A stretch of 64,000 nt of DNA from Salinisphaera shabanensis E1L3A (GCF_000215955.2 NZ_AFNV02000004.1:62001-126000); one strand, 5' to 3'; positions 27,337 through 36,599 are shown, counted from the first letter of the stretch. A program made the numbers and translations. Notes: generated from the sequence alone by a model not told the origin.

Positions 27337-28371
27337 GTGCAAACCGATGGTCGCTGGACCCTCGCTGCGTTGACTACCGCGCTGCTTGTACTCTATTTCA
27401 CGCCATGGCTGACCCTGGGCCATGGCATGGAACTGTCCGGCTTCAAGCTGGCATTCGGCCTGCCGGCGCTGCTACAGCCGATCGACCGATTCGGCATCGG
27501 CGACTACATCGCTCCGCTGCTGGGCTGGGCGATACCCCTGCTCGGGTTGATCGGCGTCGTACAAAGCGCCCGCGGCAAAGTCAGCGTGTGCGCGATCACG
27601 CTGGCGCTCATCGTCTGCGGGCTACTCGGTCTCGGATTATGGTTGTCACCCTGGCAACACGCGCCGACGTTCGCAACACTGCCGTTGACGCCTGCCGGCT
27701 TATTCGTGCTCGCTAGCGTAGCGCTGACGTTGGGCTTGAATGCGGTATCCGCTATGTGGGCCCACCGTGTCGAAGAACGACTGGGCATCACCGAGCGCCG
27801 CCGCCATAACGGCACCGTTGCCATCGACGTCCACGCGCCGCGCTGGCGCCCGCTCGCGCAACTGCTCTATATCGTCGCCAACGCCGCGATCGTGTATGCC
27901 GCCTTGCTGTTCTGGGCTCATTATTATCTGCTCGGCATGGCCGATGCATTCATGGTGCCGGTCACGGTAAGTTTGATCGTGCTGGTTTCGATGGCGCTAT
28001 TCATGGTCGTGCGATCGGCGCTACGCCACCCGGCGCTGGCCCGCATCGTCATCGGTTACGAATCGCTGCGCGTGATCTCGGGTGGCGACCGCGGCCGCTA
28101 CCAGCGTGGCCATATCGGCGGGCTTTATGTGCCCGAACAGGCGCAGGCAAACGTTCGTAACTATTACGACGAGGCGCTCGACGAGAACACGTTGACCCTA
28201 CCGGTCGCGACCCAGGCCACCGGCACACCGCCCGCCGGTACATTGCTCTGCGTGCCGCGAACGCATGTCATGATGCGACTGCGTCATCGTACCGTTGCGC
28301 TCGCGCACCACTTGAGCCCTGCTCAGGCCAAGGAACTCGTACGTCGGATCACCATTCGCCTGCTGGATTGA
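27337..28371 (+). CDS. Multi-pass membrane protein of unknown function
   Basis: The 344-residue product starts at a GTG shortly after the promoter. It has about six hydrophobic segments: around residues 7-25, 65-80, 85-105, 125-145, 185-205 and 215-235. After the last one a soluble C-terminal region of about 100 residues follows. This tail is basic and ends in the helix-like SPAQAKELVRRITIRLLD. I do not recognise the family. No convincing ribosome-binding site is visible, which fits the hairpin in the leader or a leaderless-like start. The gene is monocistronic, convergent with the ArsA-like gene. Confidence 0.7.
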   Translation: MQTDGRWTLAALTTALLVLYFTPWLTLGHGMELSGFKLAFGLPALLQPIDRFGIGDYIAPLLGWAIPLLGLIGVVQSARGKVSVCAITLALIVCGLLGLGLWLSPWQHAPTFATLPLTPAGLFVLASVALTLGLNAVSAMWAHRVEERLGITERRRHNGTVAIDVHAPRWRPLAQLLYIVANAAIVYAALLFWAHYYLLGMADAFMVPVTVSLIVLVSMALFMVVRSALRHPALARIVIGYESLRVISGGDRGRYQRGHIGGLYVPEQAQANVRNYYDEALDENTLTLPVATQATGTPPAGTLLCVPRTHVMMRLRHRTVALAHHLSPAQAKELVRRITIRLLD

Positions 28372-28410
28372 CGCACCCTTGAGCGTGAATCGCGCGGCTC
28401 GAGCGTTACG

Positions 28411-29379
28411 CTAACCGGCAGACGGCGCACTCAAACGAGCCGCCAGCGCGTCGAGCTGGGCGCGACCGACGATATCGCGTGCGCTCTGGGCGACTTCGAT
28501 CAACTCGTGGCGGGCAAAACGCTCCCGAATCTCGGCCAGATATTCGTTTTGCTGGGCCACGCGCTCGGTGACGAACGCGCTGCTTTCATCGGCCGGCCAT
28601 AGCCGGTTCACATACAACGCGCCTACGGGGATATGCGTATCGCGCAGCTGTTCGATCACGCGCGCGGTCTCTTCGATCGGCAGCCGTTCCGCCTGTAATA
28701 CCGGATGAAATACCGATTCGTCGTGCAGCCGGTGGCGGGCCTGGGCAAAGCGTTCAGCGCGCTGGCGCAGGCGGGTCAGCACCCGGTCCTCGCGCTCGGG
28801 TTCACGCACACCGGCCATCGAGCGCCACATGCCCTGCAGTTTATTCACCTTGGCGCGCTGGGCCTGCAGACCTTCCACCCAGGCACCCAGCATCGAAGGC
28901 AGGGTAAGCAGGCGCAGCGTATGGCCGCTGGGCGCGGTATCGAACACGATGCGGTCGAAGCGTTGCGGACACCATTCCATGATGCGGGTAAACCGATCGA
29001 ACAAGGCCGATTCCGCCGTACCCGGCGCCTGTACAGCCAGTTTCAGGTGCCGATCGAGCGCTGGCAGCACCGCTTTCGAAACCGCGGCTTGCGCATCTTC
29101 GCGGATACCTTCGACATAAGCCTGGGCATCGGCCTGCGGATCGATTTCCATCGCCCAGAGATTCTCGCCCGCGGCGGTGGGCTCGGCGCCCAGTCGTGCT
29201 TCCAGCAGATCGGATACCGAATGGGCCGGATCGGTCGACACCAGCAGCGTACGCTCGCCGGCCGCGGCCAGCCGCAGCGCGTTGGCTGCCGCGAGCGTGG
29301 TCTTGCCGACCCCGCCCTTGCCACCGAACAGATAGAACCGGGTGGGCAGATCATGATGATGTGCGTGGTCGTGCGCCAT
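28411..29379 (-). CDS. ArsA/GET3-family ATPase
   Basis: This 322-residue protein is a single-domain ArsA/GET3-type P-loop ATPase with the deviant Walker A FGGKGGVGKTT, a STDPAHSVSDLL switch I region and the DTAPSGHTLRLL switch motif. The N-terminus is histidine-rich (AHDHAHHHD), a possible metal-binding tail. ArsA proteins energise arsenite efflux, but no arsB, arsC or arsR gene is nearby. It is the last gene of a four-gene minus-strand unit with CstA, a thioredoxin-fold protein and a cory-CC-star protein, so it more likely serves that transporter or assembles it. Confidence 0.86.
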   Translation of the reverse strand: MAHDHAHHHDLPTRFYLFGGKGGVGKTTLAAANALRLAAAGERTLLVSTDPAHSVSDLLEARLGAEPTAAGENLWAMEIDPQADAQAYVEGIREDAQAAVSKAVLPALDRHLKLAVQAPGTAESALFDRFTRIMEWCPQRFDRIVFDTAPSGHTLRLLTLPSMLGAWVEGLQAQRAKVNKLQGMWRSMAGVREPEREDRVLTRLRQRAERFAQARHRLHDESVFHPVLQAERLPIEETARVIEQLRDTHIPVGALYVNRLWPADESSAFVTERVAQQNEYLAEIRERFARHELIEVAQSARDIVGRAQLDALAARLSAPSAG

Positions 29380-29477
29380 GGGCCTGGTCTGTCAGTGGGT
29401 ACAAGCGTGAATGTGCGAACAACACGGCATACGCGCACGTTGAAGTGCGTCGCGTGGCCGCCCTCAGCGTGCTCGGC

Positions 29478-29738
29478 TCAACAGCACACGCCCGCCTCGG
29501 GAAACGTCTCCATGCCCATGCGCTGGTGCCAGCGATGAAACGCCTCGATCAGGTCGGGGTAGAGCTCCAGGGCATAGTAGTCTGCCGGCCCTGGAATACC
29601 GAGCGCTTCCAGAAATAACAACGCGACCAATGCGTCCTCTTCCGAGCGTGCCTCGCGGGCAATACCGGCCCGCCACGGCGCCATGAACAGCTCGTCGTGA
29701 TAATCGGAGAAACGCTGCCAGAGGCTCTTATCTGTCAT
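29478..29738 (-). CDS. Cory-CC-star family small protein
   Basis: This 86-residue acidic protein ends in Cys-Cys directly before the stop codon (GVCC), the feature that names the cory-CC-star family. It has no signal peptide or membrane segment and is mostly helical, with aromatic residues (FSDYHDELFMAPW, PADYYALELYPDL). The function is unknown. YbdD-type partners of CstA in enterobacteria also end in Cys-Cys as I recall, so this may be the functional counterpart here. It lies 30 bp after the thioredoxin-fold gene and 98 bp ahead of the ArsA-like gene. Confidence 0.8.
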   Translation of the reverse strand: MTDKSLWQRFSDYHDELFMAPWRAGIAREARSEEDALVALLFLEALGIPGPADYYALELYPDLIEAFHRWHQRMGMETFPEAGVCC

Positions 29739-29768
29739 TGAGGTGTCCGATCGAAAAACAATAGGACG

Positions 29769-30236
29769 TTATGCGTTGAGTGGACGTGCCGTCCAGGCAA
29801 GCACTCTATCGACGACGACCTGTGCGCTCGGCAGGCGGCCCGAATACAGCGTCTTGCCATCCACGACCACAGCGACCGGCGCGCCCGCGCGTGCCATGGC
29901 TCGACAGGCTGAAAACGCCGTGCTGCCGTTGGCACGGGCCGCGCGCCATACCGCCGGGTAAAGCCAGATCAGGTTACGTGGATCGGCTATCACCAGTTCG
30001 AGATCGGGTGCGGCTTGCGCCAGCGCCCGATAGATCTCGCCGATCTGTTCCATACGTGCTCGGCTCTGGCTGAAATCGGCCGCCGCGCCCAGCGCGGTAT
30101 GGCGTTCGCCCAGCCGGCCACAACAGCCGGAACCGCTATGCTGGGCATCCTGCTCGCGCACCAGAATCACCTGATGCGAACGCCTGCCCCTAGCCTGGCC
30201 GCGCGAGGCCGGGCCGACGGCAGACGTCGAACTCAC
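29769..30236 (-). CDS. Cysteine-bearing thioredoxin-fold protein, ArsD-like
   Basis: The 155-residue product starts at a GTG whose last bases overlap the CstA stop (GTGA), so it is translationally coupled to cstA. After a basic leader, a strand (VILVREQD) is followed by a vicinal Cys-Cys pair in SGSGCCGRLGE. The C-terminal part, APVAVVVDGKTLYSGRLPS, matches the cis-proline and final hairpin layout of ArsD, the metallochaperone of ArsA, though the rest is diverged. A third cysteine is in FSACRAM. The ArsD comparison is mine and rests on pattern and on the ArsA-like gene in the same operon. Confidence 0.62.
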   Translation of the reverse strand: MSSTSAVGPASRGQARGRRSHQVILVREQDAQHSGSGCCGRLGERHTALGAAADFSQSRARMEQIGEIYRALAQAAPDLELVIADPRNLIWLYPAVWRAARANGSTAFSACRAMARAGAPVAVVVDGKTLYSGRLPSAQVVVDRVLAWTARPLNA

Positions 30237-31939
30237 GACTCTTCGGCGGCAGCGCTCGGGTTGCGACGTTCACGATTGAAGGCCGTGAACGCCTCCACCG
30301 CGAGCCAGGCTGCGAGCACAAAGATCGCGGCATCCATGACCAAGAGCAGCCAGTCGCCCTTGGCGAAGAAGTCGCCGAGGTTGAGCAACAACGCCCAGGT
30401 GGTCATGAACAACAGGAACACCAGCGGAATGAGTGCCGCCAGCGGATTGCGATTACGCGCCAGCAGCCAGACGCCGATGATCGACAACGCCAGACCTGCC
30501 GTGAGCTGATTGGTCGTACCGAACAATGTCCATAGCCGGCCGAAGGCAAAGCCCTTGCCGCCGGCGCTGTCGCCGCCGGGCACCAGCGCCAGACCGAGCG
30601 GAATGAGCACTGCCAGCGTGGTCAGCAGATTCACGCGTCCGACCAGCGACTTGATACCGGCCAGTTCCGAAATTTCTTCGAGAATGTAGCGCTGCAGGCG
30701 TACGCCGGTATCCATGGTTGTACCCGCGAAGGTGATGACCACTACCGCCGCAAACGTGGCACCCAAGGTTGCCGGAATGCCGAGATTGCTCAGGAAATGA
30801 CCGGTACCGTTGACGAAGTGGCCCAACGCCCCGCCGGACGCCGCGCCAAAATCGGCATAGGCCGTATTCCAGTCGCCCGCTGCACCGAGACCGGCCGTAC
30901 AGGCCAGAATCGCGGCCAGCGCCAGCGCGCCCTCGCCCAGCGCACCGCCGTAGCCGACGAAGCGCGCCTCGGTTTCGTTGCCGAGCTGCTTGGACGTGGT
31001 GCCGGACGCGACCAGACTATGAAAGCCCGAGATCGCACCACAGGCCACGGTGATGAACAGATACGGGAACCAGTGCGGCGAATTCGGGGCGACCTCGTTA
31101 ACCGCCGGCGCGCTGATCGTATCCCAGCCAATGAGGACACCCAGGAATATCACCACCAGTGCCACGATCAGCTGCTGACCGTTGATGTAGTCGCGCGGTT
31201 GCAGCAGCACCCAGACCGGCAGGCGTGAGGCAATCCAGGTATAGGCAAAGATCAGAATGATCCAGGTCGTACGTACCGACAGACCCACCGCCTCGGCCAG
31301 ACCATCGACATAGATCGGATAGGCCTGACCCACCGGAATCGCCACATAGAGCAGCAACAGACCCAGTATTGATGGAATGACGATCGACCGGCCCATCCGG
31401 TAGGCCCATTGGCCGATGAACACCGCAATCGGAATCACGATGAGCGCCGGAATGACCGCGCCCGGATTACTTTCGAACAGTATCGCCATGACCACGCCAA
31501 ACACGGCGTTCACGAGCGTAAGCAAGAAGAAGATGATCAGCAGGAACAGCGTACTCGCCCGTGCCGACACGACCTTGCCGGACAAGGTGCCGATGTTCTG
31601 GCCGCGGTTGCGGGCTGATACCACGATGGAACCGAAATCATGTACGCCCGCGGCGAATATCGTGCCCAGAACCACCCAGGTGAGCGCCGGCAACCAGCCC
31701 CAGTAGACAGCAATGGCCGGGCCCACAATAGGCGCTGCCCCCGCCACGGAGGTGAAGTGGTGACCGAGCAGCACATGCTTGTGGGTGGGCACGAAATCCA
31801 CGCCGTCGCGCATTGCATGGGCGGGCGTGACGAAATTGGGATCGAGCCGATAGACCTTTTCAGCCAGATAGCGCGAATAGAACTTGTAAGCGAAATAAAA
31901 CGCGACGAGCGTAATCACGATTAGAAGAAAGGCTGGCAT
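30233..31939 (-). CDS. cstA: Carbon starvation protein CstA family transporter
   Basis: CstA-family proteins are inner-membrane transporters linked to uptake of peptides or pyruvate during carbon limitation. The 568-residue product has about sixteen membrane segments and the family landmarks HHFTSVAGAAPIVGPAIA, FGSIVVSARNRGQ, SGFHSLVASGTTSKQ and FAGTTMDTGVRLQRY. It is shorter than E. coli CstA (about 700 residues), as in many non-enteric homologues. A GGGGAGACGAG site precedes the ATG. It is the first gene of the operon with the ArsD-like, cory-CC-star and ArsA-like genes, instead of the usual single YbdD partner. Confidence 0.93.
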   Translation of the reverse strand: MPAFLLIVITLVAFYFAYKFYSRYLAEKVYRLDPNFVTPAHAMRDGVDFVPTHKHVLLGHHFTSVAGAAPIVGPAIAVYWGWLPALTWVVLGTIFAAGVHDFGSIVVSARNRGQNIGTLSGKVVSARASTLFLLIIFFLLTLVNAVFGVVMAILFESNPGAVIPALIVIPIAVFIGQWAYRMGRSIVIPSILGLLLLYVAIPVGQAYPIYVDGLAEAVGLSVRTTWIILIFAYTWIASRLPVWVLLQPRDYINGQQLIVALVVIFLGVLIGWDTISAPAVNEVAPNSPHWFPYLFITVACGAISGFHSLVASGTTSKQLGNETEARFVGYGGALGEGALALAAILACTAGLGAAGDWNTAYADFGAASGGALGHFVNGTGHFLSNLGIPATLGATFAAVVVITFAGTTMDTGVRLQRYILEEISELAGIKSLVGRVNLLTTLAVLIPLGLALVPGGDSAGGKGFAFGRLWTLFGTTNQLTAGLALSIIGVWLLARNRNPLAALIPLVFLLFMTTWALLLNLGDFFAKGDWLLLVMDAAIFVLAAWLAVEAFTAFNRERRNPSAAAEES

Positions 31940-32082
31940 CTCGTCTCCCCACGCTGTCGCGCCCTGAACGGCTTGGCGCTGTGTAATCGGCGAATGCTAG
32001 CAATGGCATCCGAAACGCCGCTAGTCGACTATCGTCGATCGCATCGATACCAAAAGCCGGATGGAACTGCGTATCGCCCGCC

Positions 32083-33186
32083 TCAGGCGGTACCGCAGAC
32101 CACACAGTGCGGCTCGGCCGGTATCTGCAGACTGCGCCAGCGGTGCGTCCGGGCGTCGAGTGTAAGCACCCGCGCGCTGAGCGTATCCGCCATGCCGACG
32201 ATCAGCTTGATGGCTTCCAGGGCCTGCAGCGTGCCCACCAGGCCCGGCACCACGCCCAGCACACCGGCCTCGGCACAGGTCGGCGCGGACCCCGCTGGCG
32301 GCGCGCTGGCGAAGAGGCAGCGATAACACGGCTGGCCGCCGGCCGGGAATACGCCGACCTGGCCGGAAAAACGCTCGACCGCACCATAGACCAGCGCGAT
32401 TTTTGCCGCCACACAGGCATCGTTGATGGCATAGCGGGCCGTGAAATTGTCGCTGCCGTCGACCACCAGATCATAGCCGGCCACCAGGTCGGCGGCGTTG
32501 TCGGCACTCACGCGGTTTTCAATGGGCCGTATATCGATACTCGGATTGAGCGCGGTGAGCGTGGCCATGGCCGAGCGCACCTTGGGCTGGCCGACGCTGG
32601 CATCGCGATGCAGGATCTGGCGATGCAGGTTGGAGCGATCGACCACATCGTGATCGACGATGCCGATATGCCCTACCCCGGCCGCGGCCAGATAATACGC
32701 TGCCGGCGAGCCGAGCCCGCCGGCGCCAATCACCAGCACCCGCGCATCGCGCAGCTTGGTCTGGCCGGCTTCGCCGACCTCCGGCAGGGTGAGCTGGCGC
32801 GCATAGCGGGCACGATCGGCGGTATCGAGCATGGCCGGCGTTTCGAATGCCAGCCCCGCGTCCTTCCAGGCGTCGAAGCCGCCTTCGACCGAGCGCACAT
32901 CGGCATAACCCAGCCGCGAAAGCTGATCTGCAGCCAGCAGCGAGCGCGAACCCGACGCGCACAGCAGCAGAATGGTCTGGTTCGGATCGCTGACCTGCTG
33001 TTCGATACGCATTTCCAGAAAACCACGGCCCAATGGCTTGGCGCCCACCGGCGTGCCTTCGGCAATCTCGTCGGCCTCGCGAATATCCACAAGCAGCGCG
33101 CCCTCGCGCGCGAGTTCAGCCGCACGCGCGGCGCTCACCGGCGGGATGCGCTCACGCAAGGCAGCGAGTTGATCTTTAAGACTCAT
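32083..33186 (-). CDS. Rhodanese-ThiF/MoeB fusion (sulfur-carrier adenylyltransferase/sulfurtransferase)
   Basis: The 367-residue product has a rhodanese domain (about 1-115) with the active-site loop CASGSRS, then a ThiF/MoeB E1-like domain with the nucleotide motif GAGGLGSPAAYYL, DRSNLHRQI and two CxxC zinc motifs (CYRC and CVVC). Such proteins activate the C-terminus of a sulfur-carrier protein (MoaD, ThiS or a cysteine-biosynthesis carrier) by adenylation and then transfer sulfur. In MoeZ the rhodanese is C-terminal; here the order is reversed. Its ATG overlaps the rmuC stop by four bases. Confidence 0.88.
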   Translation of the reverse strand: MSLKDQLAALRERIPPVSAARAAELAREGALLVDIREADEIAEGTPVGAKPLGRGFLEMRIEQQVSDPNQTILLLCASGSRSLLAADQLSRLGYADVRSVEGGFDAWKDAGLAFETPAMLDTADRARYARQLTLPEVGEAGQTKLRDARVLVIGAGGLGSPAAYYLAAAGVGHIGIVDHDVVDRSNLHRQILHRDASVGQPKVRSAMATLTALNPSIDIRPIENRVSADNAADLVAGYDLVVDGSDNFTARYAINDACVAAKIALVYGAVERFSGQVGVFPAGGQPCYRCLFASAPPAGSAPTCAEAGVLGVVPGLVGTLQALEAIKLIVGMADTLSARVLTLDARTHRWRSLQIPAEPHCVVCGTA

Positions 33187-34550
33187 GGGGTCGATCCCGC
33201 GTCGTCATTGTCGTTATCACTATCGTCTTCTGGGCTTTCTAGTGCGTCTTCGGCGTCGGCCCCCAGTTCGGCCTGGCGTGTCCACGCCGCACCGATGGAC
33301 TTGCTGGTATTCGCGCCCATTTTCTTGAGCTGTTCGCTGCGCCGCACGATATTGCCGCGCCCGCTCACCAGCTTGTTGCGGGCGGAATCGAAGGCCTTGT
33401 TGGCGGTATCCATGGCCCGGCCGAGCTTGTCCAGATCGTCCACGAAGCCCACGAACTTGTCGTAGAGCGCGCCGGCCTTGTTGGCGATTTCGGCCGCGTT
33501 TTCTTCCTGCTGCTGGAGTTTCCACAGGTTGGCGATCGCCCGCAGCATGGGCATGAGCGTGGTCGGCGACACCAGCGCGATGTTGGCATCCAGCGCTTCG
33601 CGCTGCAGATCGAAATCGCCGCGCAGTGCCTCCACATAGGCCGCTTCCGAAGGGATGAACATGAACACGTAGTCGAGTGTTTCGATCCGGTCGATGTTCT
33701 GATAATTCTTGGCCGACAAGCCTTTCAGATGACGCCGCACCGAGGCCACGTGATCGGCCAGGGCCGCACGACGCGTGGTTTCGTCTTCGGCCTCATGCAC
33801 GCGCAGATAGGCGGTCAGCGATACCTTGGCATCGACTACGATGCTGCGCTGTTCGGGCAGATGCACCACCGCGTCGGGCAGCTGGCGATTGCCGTCTTCG
33901 GTGGTCGCGGCAAACTGGGTTTCGTACTGCACGCCTTTTTCCAGCCCCGAGCGCTCGAGCACGGTTTCCAGAATCATTTCGCCCCAGTTGCCCTGGGTCT
34001 TGGATTCGCCGCGTAGCGCATTGGCGAGATTGGTGGCGTCTTCGGCGATGGCCTTGTTGGACTGTTCGAGCAGGCGCACCTGCTCGGCCAGGGCCGAGCG
34101 CTGACGGTTTTCCTGATCGTAGGCCTCACGAACCTGTTTTTCGAAGCGGCCGATATGCTCGCGCAGCGGGTTGATCAGTGGTTCCAGGCTGGCCTTGTTC
34201 TGTTCGGTGAAGGCACGACTTTTTTCTTCCAGAATTTCCTGCGAAAGCGTTTTGAACTGATGCGTCAGCGCTTCCCGGGCTTCGGTCAGCGTCTTGAGCT
34301 TGTCCTCGGCGTGGCGGCGCTCGGCGTCCAGACGGGTTTCCAGCCGCGCATTTTCTGCACGCGCCTCGTCCAGCGCAGCGCGGGTGTCCGCGATTTCTGT
34401 AGCCCGCGTTTCGGCTTCGCGCAGCGCGCTGCTGCGCTCCGCGGCCAGCTGTGCCTGTTTCGAGCGCGCCCAGAGCAGCACGAACACACCGCCCAGCAGC
34501 GCGCCGGCCAGTAACGCACAGGCGATATAGAGTGTTGTATCGGATGCCAT
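33183..34550 (-). CDS. rmuC: DNA recombination protein RmuC
   Basis: RmuC limits recombination between short inverted repeats, probably as a nuclease. The 455-residue protein has an N-terminal membrane anchor (residues about 5-27), a long coiled coil rich in Ala, Glu and Arg (about 30-150), and the RmuC catalytic domain with GNWGEMILETVLERSGL and the acidic DAVVHLPEQRSIVVDAKVSL, the PD-(D/E)xK-like core. The C-terminal tail is very acidic. It is the upstream partner of the rhodanese-ThiF gene and is divergent from uup. Confidence 0.93.
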   Translation of the reverse strand: MASDTTLYIACALLAGALLGGVFVLLWARSKQAQLAAERSSALREAETRATEIADTRAALDEARAENARLETRLDAERRHAEDKLKTLTEAREALTHQFKTLSQEILEEKSRAFTEQNKASLEPLINPLREHIGRFEKQVREAYDQENRQRSALAEQVRLLEQSNKAIAEDATNLANALRGESKTQGNWGEMILETVLERSGLEKGVQYETQFAATTEDGNRQLPDAVVHLPEQRSIVVDAKVSLTAYLRVHEAEDETTRRAALADHVASVRRHLKGLSAKNYQNIDRIETLDYVFMFIPSEAAYVEALRGDFDLQREALDANIALVSPTTLMPMLRAIANLWKLQQQEENAAEIANKAGALYDKFVGFVDDLDKLGRAMDTANKAFDSARNKLVSGRGNIVRRSEQLKKMGANTSKSIGAAWTRQAELGADAEDALESPEDDSDNDNDDAGSTP

Positions 34551-34688
34551 CGCGAAATCGATGCTCTTGCAGGTTGGGCGTTAGTTTAAACCGCGGCGTC
34601 GAGCCCCCAGGTGCCCACCACAACGAGCGGGCCTGCCAACGCGTACAATACGCGCTTCGTTTTCCCAGCTCGCGATGTGGTCGCGCCC

Positions 34689-36599
34689 ATGATTCTGCAA
34701 CTGCGCAACCTGCGTCTGGCCTATGGCACCCACCCGCTGCTCGACGACGCCGAACTGAGCATCGACCGCGGCGAACGTGTCGCCCTGGTCGGCCGTAACG
34801 GCACCGGCAAGTCCACGCTCATGCGGATCGTCTCGCGCGAAATCGAGCCGGACGAAGTCATTCGCGAACAAAAGCCGGATCTGCGTATCGCGCGCCTCGA
34901 ACAGGAAGTGCCGGCCGGTACGTCAGGCGCCGTATTCGACGTCGTCGCCGGCGGCCTCGGCGATGTCGGCGCAGCGCTGGCACGTTTTCATGAATTGACC
35001 GCGCGCCTGTCGGCCGGCGAGGACGTCATGGACGCTTTCTCCCAGGCCCAGGCCCAGGTCGAGGCCATGGACGGCTGGACGCTCGCGCCGCAGGTCGAGT
35101 CCACGTTGTCGCGGCTCAATCTGGATGCCGACTGGCAGTTCGAAGCCCTGTCCGGCGGGCAGAAACGCCGCGTGCTGCTCGCCCGCGCGCTGGTACAGGA
35201 ACCGGACCTGCTGCTGCTCGACGAGCCGACCAACCATCTCGATATCAGCGCGATTGCCCAGCTCGAAGAAATGCTGCTGGCCTGGAACGGCGCGCTGCTG
35301 TTCATTACCCATGACCGCGCCTTTCTGAAGAATCTGGCCACACGCATCATCGATCTGGATCGCGGCAAGCTCACCTCCTGGCCCGGTGATTACGACACGT
35401 TTACCGAAGGCAAGGAAAAGATGCTGGCCGACGAGGAGAAGGCCAACGCCTTGTTCGACAAGCGCCTTGCCCAGGAAGAGGTCTGGATTCGCCAGGGCAT
35501 CAAGGCCCGGCGTACCCGCAACGAAGGCCGCGTACGCGCATTGAAAGCCATGCGTGCTGAACGCGCCGAACGCCGTGAACGTGGCGGCAACGCCAATATC
35601 ATCACCCAGGACGCCGCGCGATCCGGCAAGCACGTGATCGTGGCCGAAAACCTGGCCTATACCTGGCGCGACGGCAACAACGAAAAACCGATCGTCAATA
35701 ATCTGTCGACGGTGATCCAGCGCGGCGACAAGGTCGGCATCATCGGCCCCAACGGCTGTGGCAAGACCACGCTCATCAACCTGTTGCTTGGCCGTATCGA
35801 GCCCGATGCCGGCACCATCAAGCTCGGTACCAATCTCGATATCGCCCATTTCGATCAGCACCGCGCCGCGCTCGACGACTCCATCAGCGTGCTCGACAAC
35901 GTGGCGCAGGGACGCTCCTCGATCACCATCAACGGCCAGGATCGGCACGTGATGAGTTATCTGCAGGACTTTCTATTCTCGCCCAAGCGCGCCCGCAGCC
36001 CTACGCACGTGCTCTCCGGCGGTGAACGCAACCGTCTGCTGCTGGCCAAGCTGTTCACCCGCCCGGCCAACCTGCTGATCATGGACGAGCCCACCAACGA
36101 TCTCGACGTGGAAACCCTGGAGCTGCTCGAAGAACGGCTGATGAGCTACGAAGGCACTCTGCTGCTCGTTTCTCATGACCGTGCCTTTTTGGACAACGTG
36201 GTCACCAGCAGCCTCGTGTTCGAAGGCAATGGCGAGGTCAACGACTATGTGGGCGGGTATACCGACTGGCTGCGCCAGCGTCCGCGTAGCGCCGAGCCCA
36301 CCCCAGCGCCGGCTGGCAAGAAGAGCAAGCCCGCGCCCCAGCCAGCGCCGGCCGCATCCAAACCCAAGCCAGCCAATCCGCTAAGCAGCAACGAGCGCAA
36401 GGAACTGCGTTCCCTGCCCGATACGATCGAAAAGCTTGAGAAAACGATAGCGGGCTACGAGGCCGAGTTCGGCAAGGCGGGCTTCTATGACAAGCCGGCG
36501 GACGAAATCAAACGCAAGACCGAAGCGCTGGGCAAGGCACAGAGCGAGCTCGAGGAGGCGTTGGTGCGTTGGGAAGCGTTGGAGGCGCGTCAGGGCTGA
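34689..36599 (+). CDS. uup: ABC-F family ATPase Uup
   Basis: Uup is a soluble ABC-F protein that acts on the ribosome or in replication-linked genome stability. The 636-residue product matches E. coli Uup in length from the ATG at 34689; the frame is open to 34611 but the extension has no homology. Two ABC modules are present: Walker A VGRNGTGKST and IGPNGCGKTT, signatures LSGGQKR and LSGGERN, Walker B LLLLDEPTNHLD and LLIMDEPTNDLD. A proline/alanine/lysine-rich linker (about 560-590) leads to the C-terminal coiled coil that binds DNA in the E. coli protein. Confidence 0.95.
   Translation: MILQLRNLRLAYGTHPLLDDAELSIDRGERVALVGRNGTGKSTLMRIVSREIEPDEVIREQKPDLRIARLEQEVPAGTSGAVFDVVAGGLGDVGAALARFHELTARLSAGEDVMDAFSQAQAQVEAMDGWTLAPQVESTLSRLNLDADWQFEALSGGQKRRVLLARALVQEPDLLLLDEPTNHLDISAIAQLEEMLLAWNGALLFITHDRAFLKNLATRIIDLDRGKLTSWPGDYDTFTEGKEKMLADEEKANALFDKRLAQEEVWIRQGIKARRTRNEGRVRALKAMRAERAERRERGGNANIITQDAARSGKHVIVAENLAYTWRDGNNEKPIVNNLSTVIQRGDKVGIIGPNGCGKTTLINLLLGRIEPDAGTIKLGTNLDIAHFDQHRAALDDSISVLDNVAQGRSSITINGQDRHVMSYLQDFLFSPKRARSPTHVLSGGERNRLLLAKLFTRPANLLIMDEPTNDLDVETLELLEERLMSYEGTLLLVSHDRAFLDNVVTSSLVFEGNGEVNDYVGGYTDWLRQRPRSAEPTPAPAGKKSKPAPQPAPAASKPKPANPLSSNERKELRSLPDTIEKLEKTIAGYEAEFGKAGFYDKPADEIKRKTEALGKAQSELEEALVRWEALEARQG

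Noticed and set aside
28411-29379. Arsenic resistance as the role of the ArsA-like gene
   Set aside because: There is no arsB, arsC, arsR or acr3 gene in the neighbourhood and the gene is in an operon with cstA.
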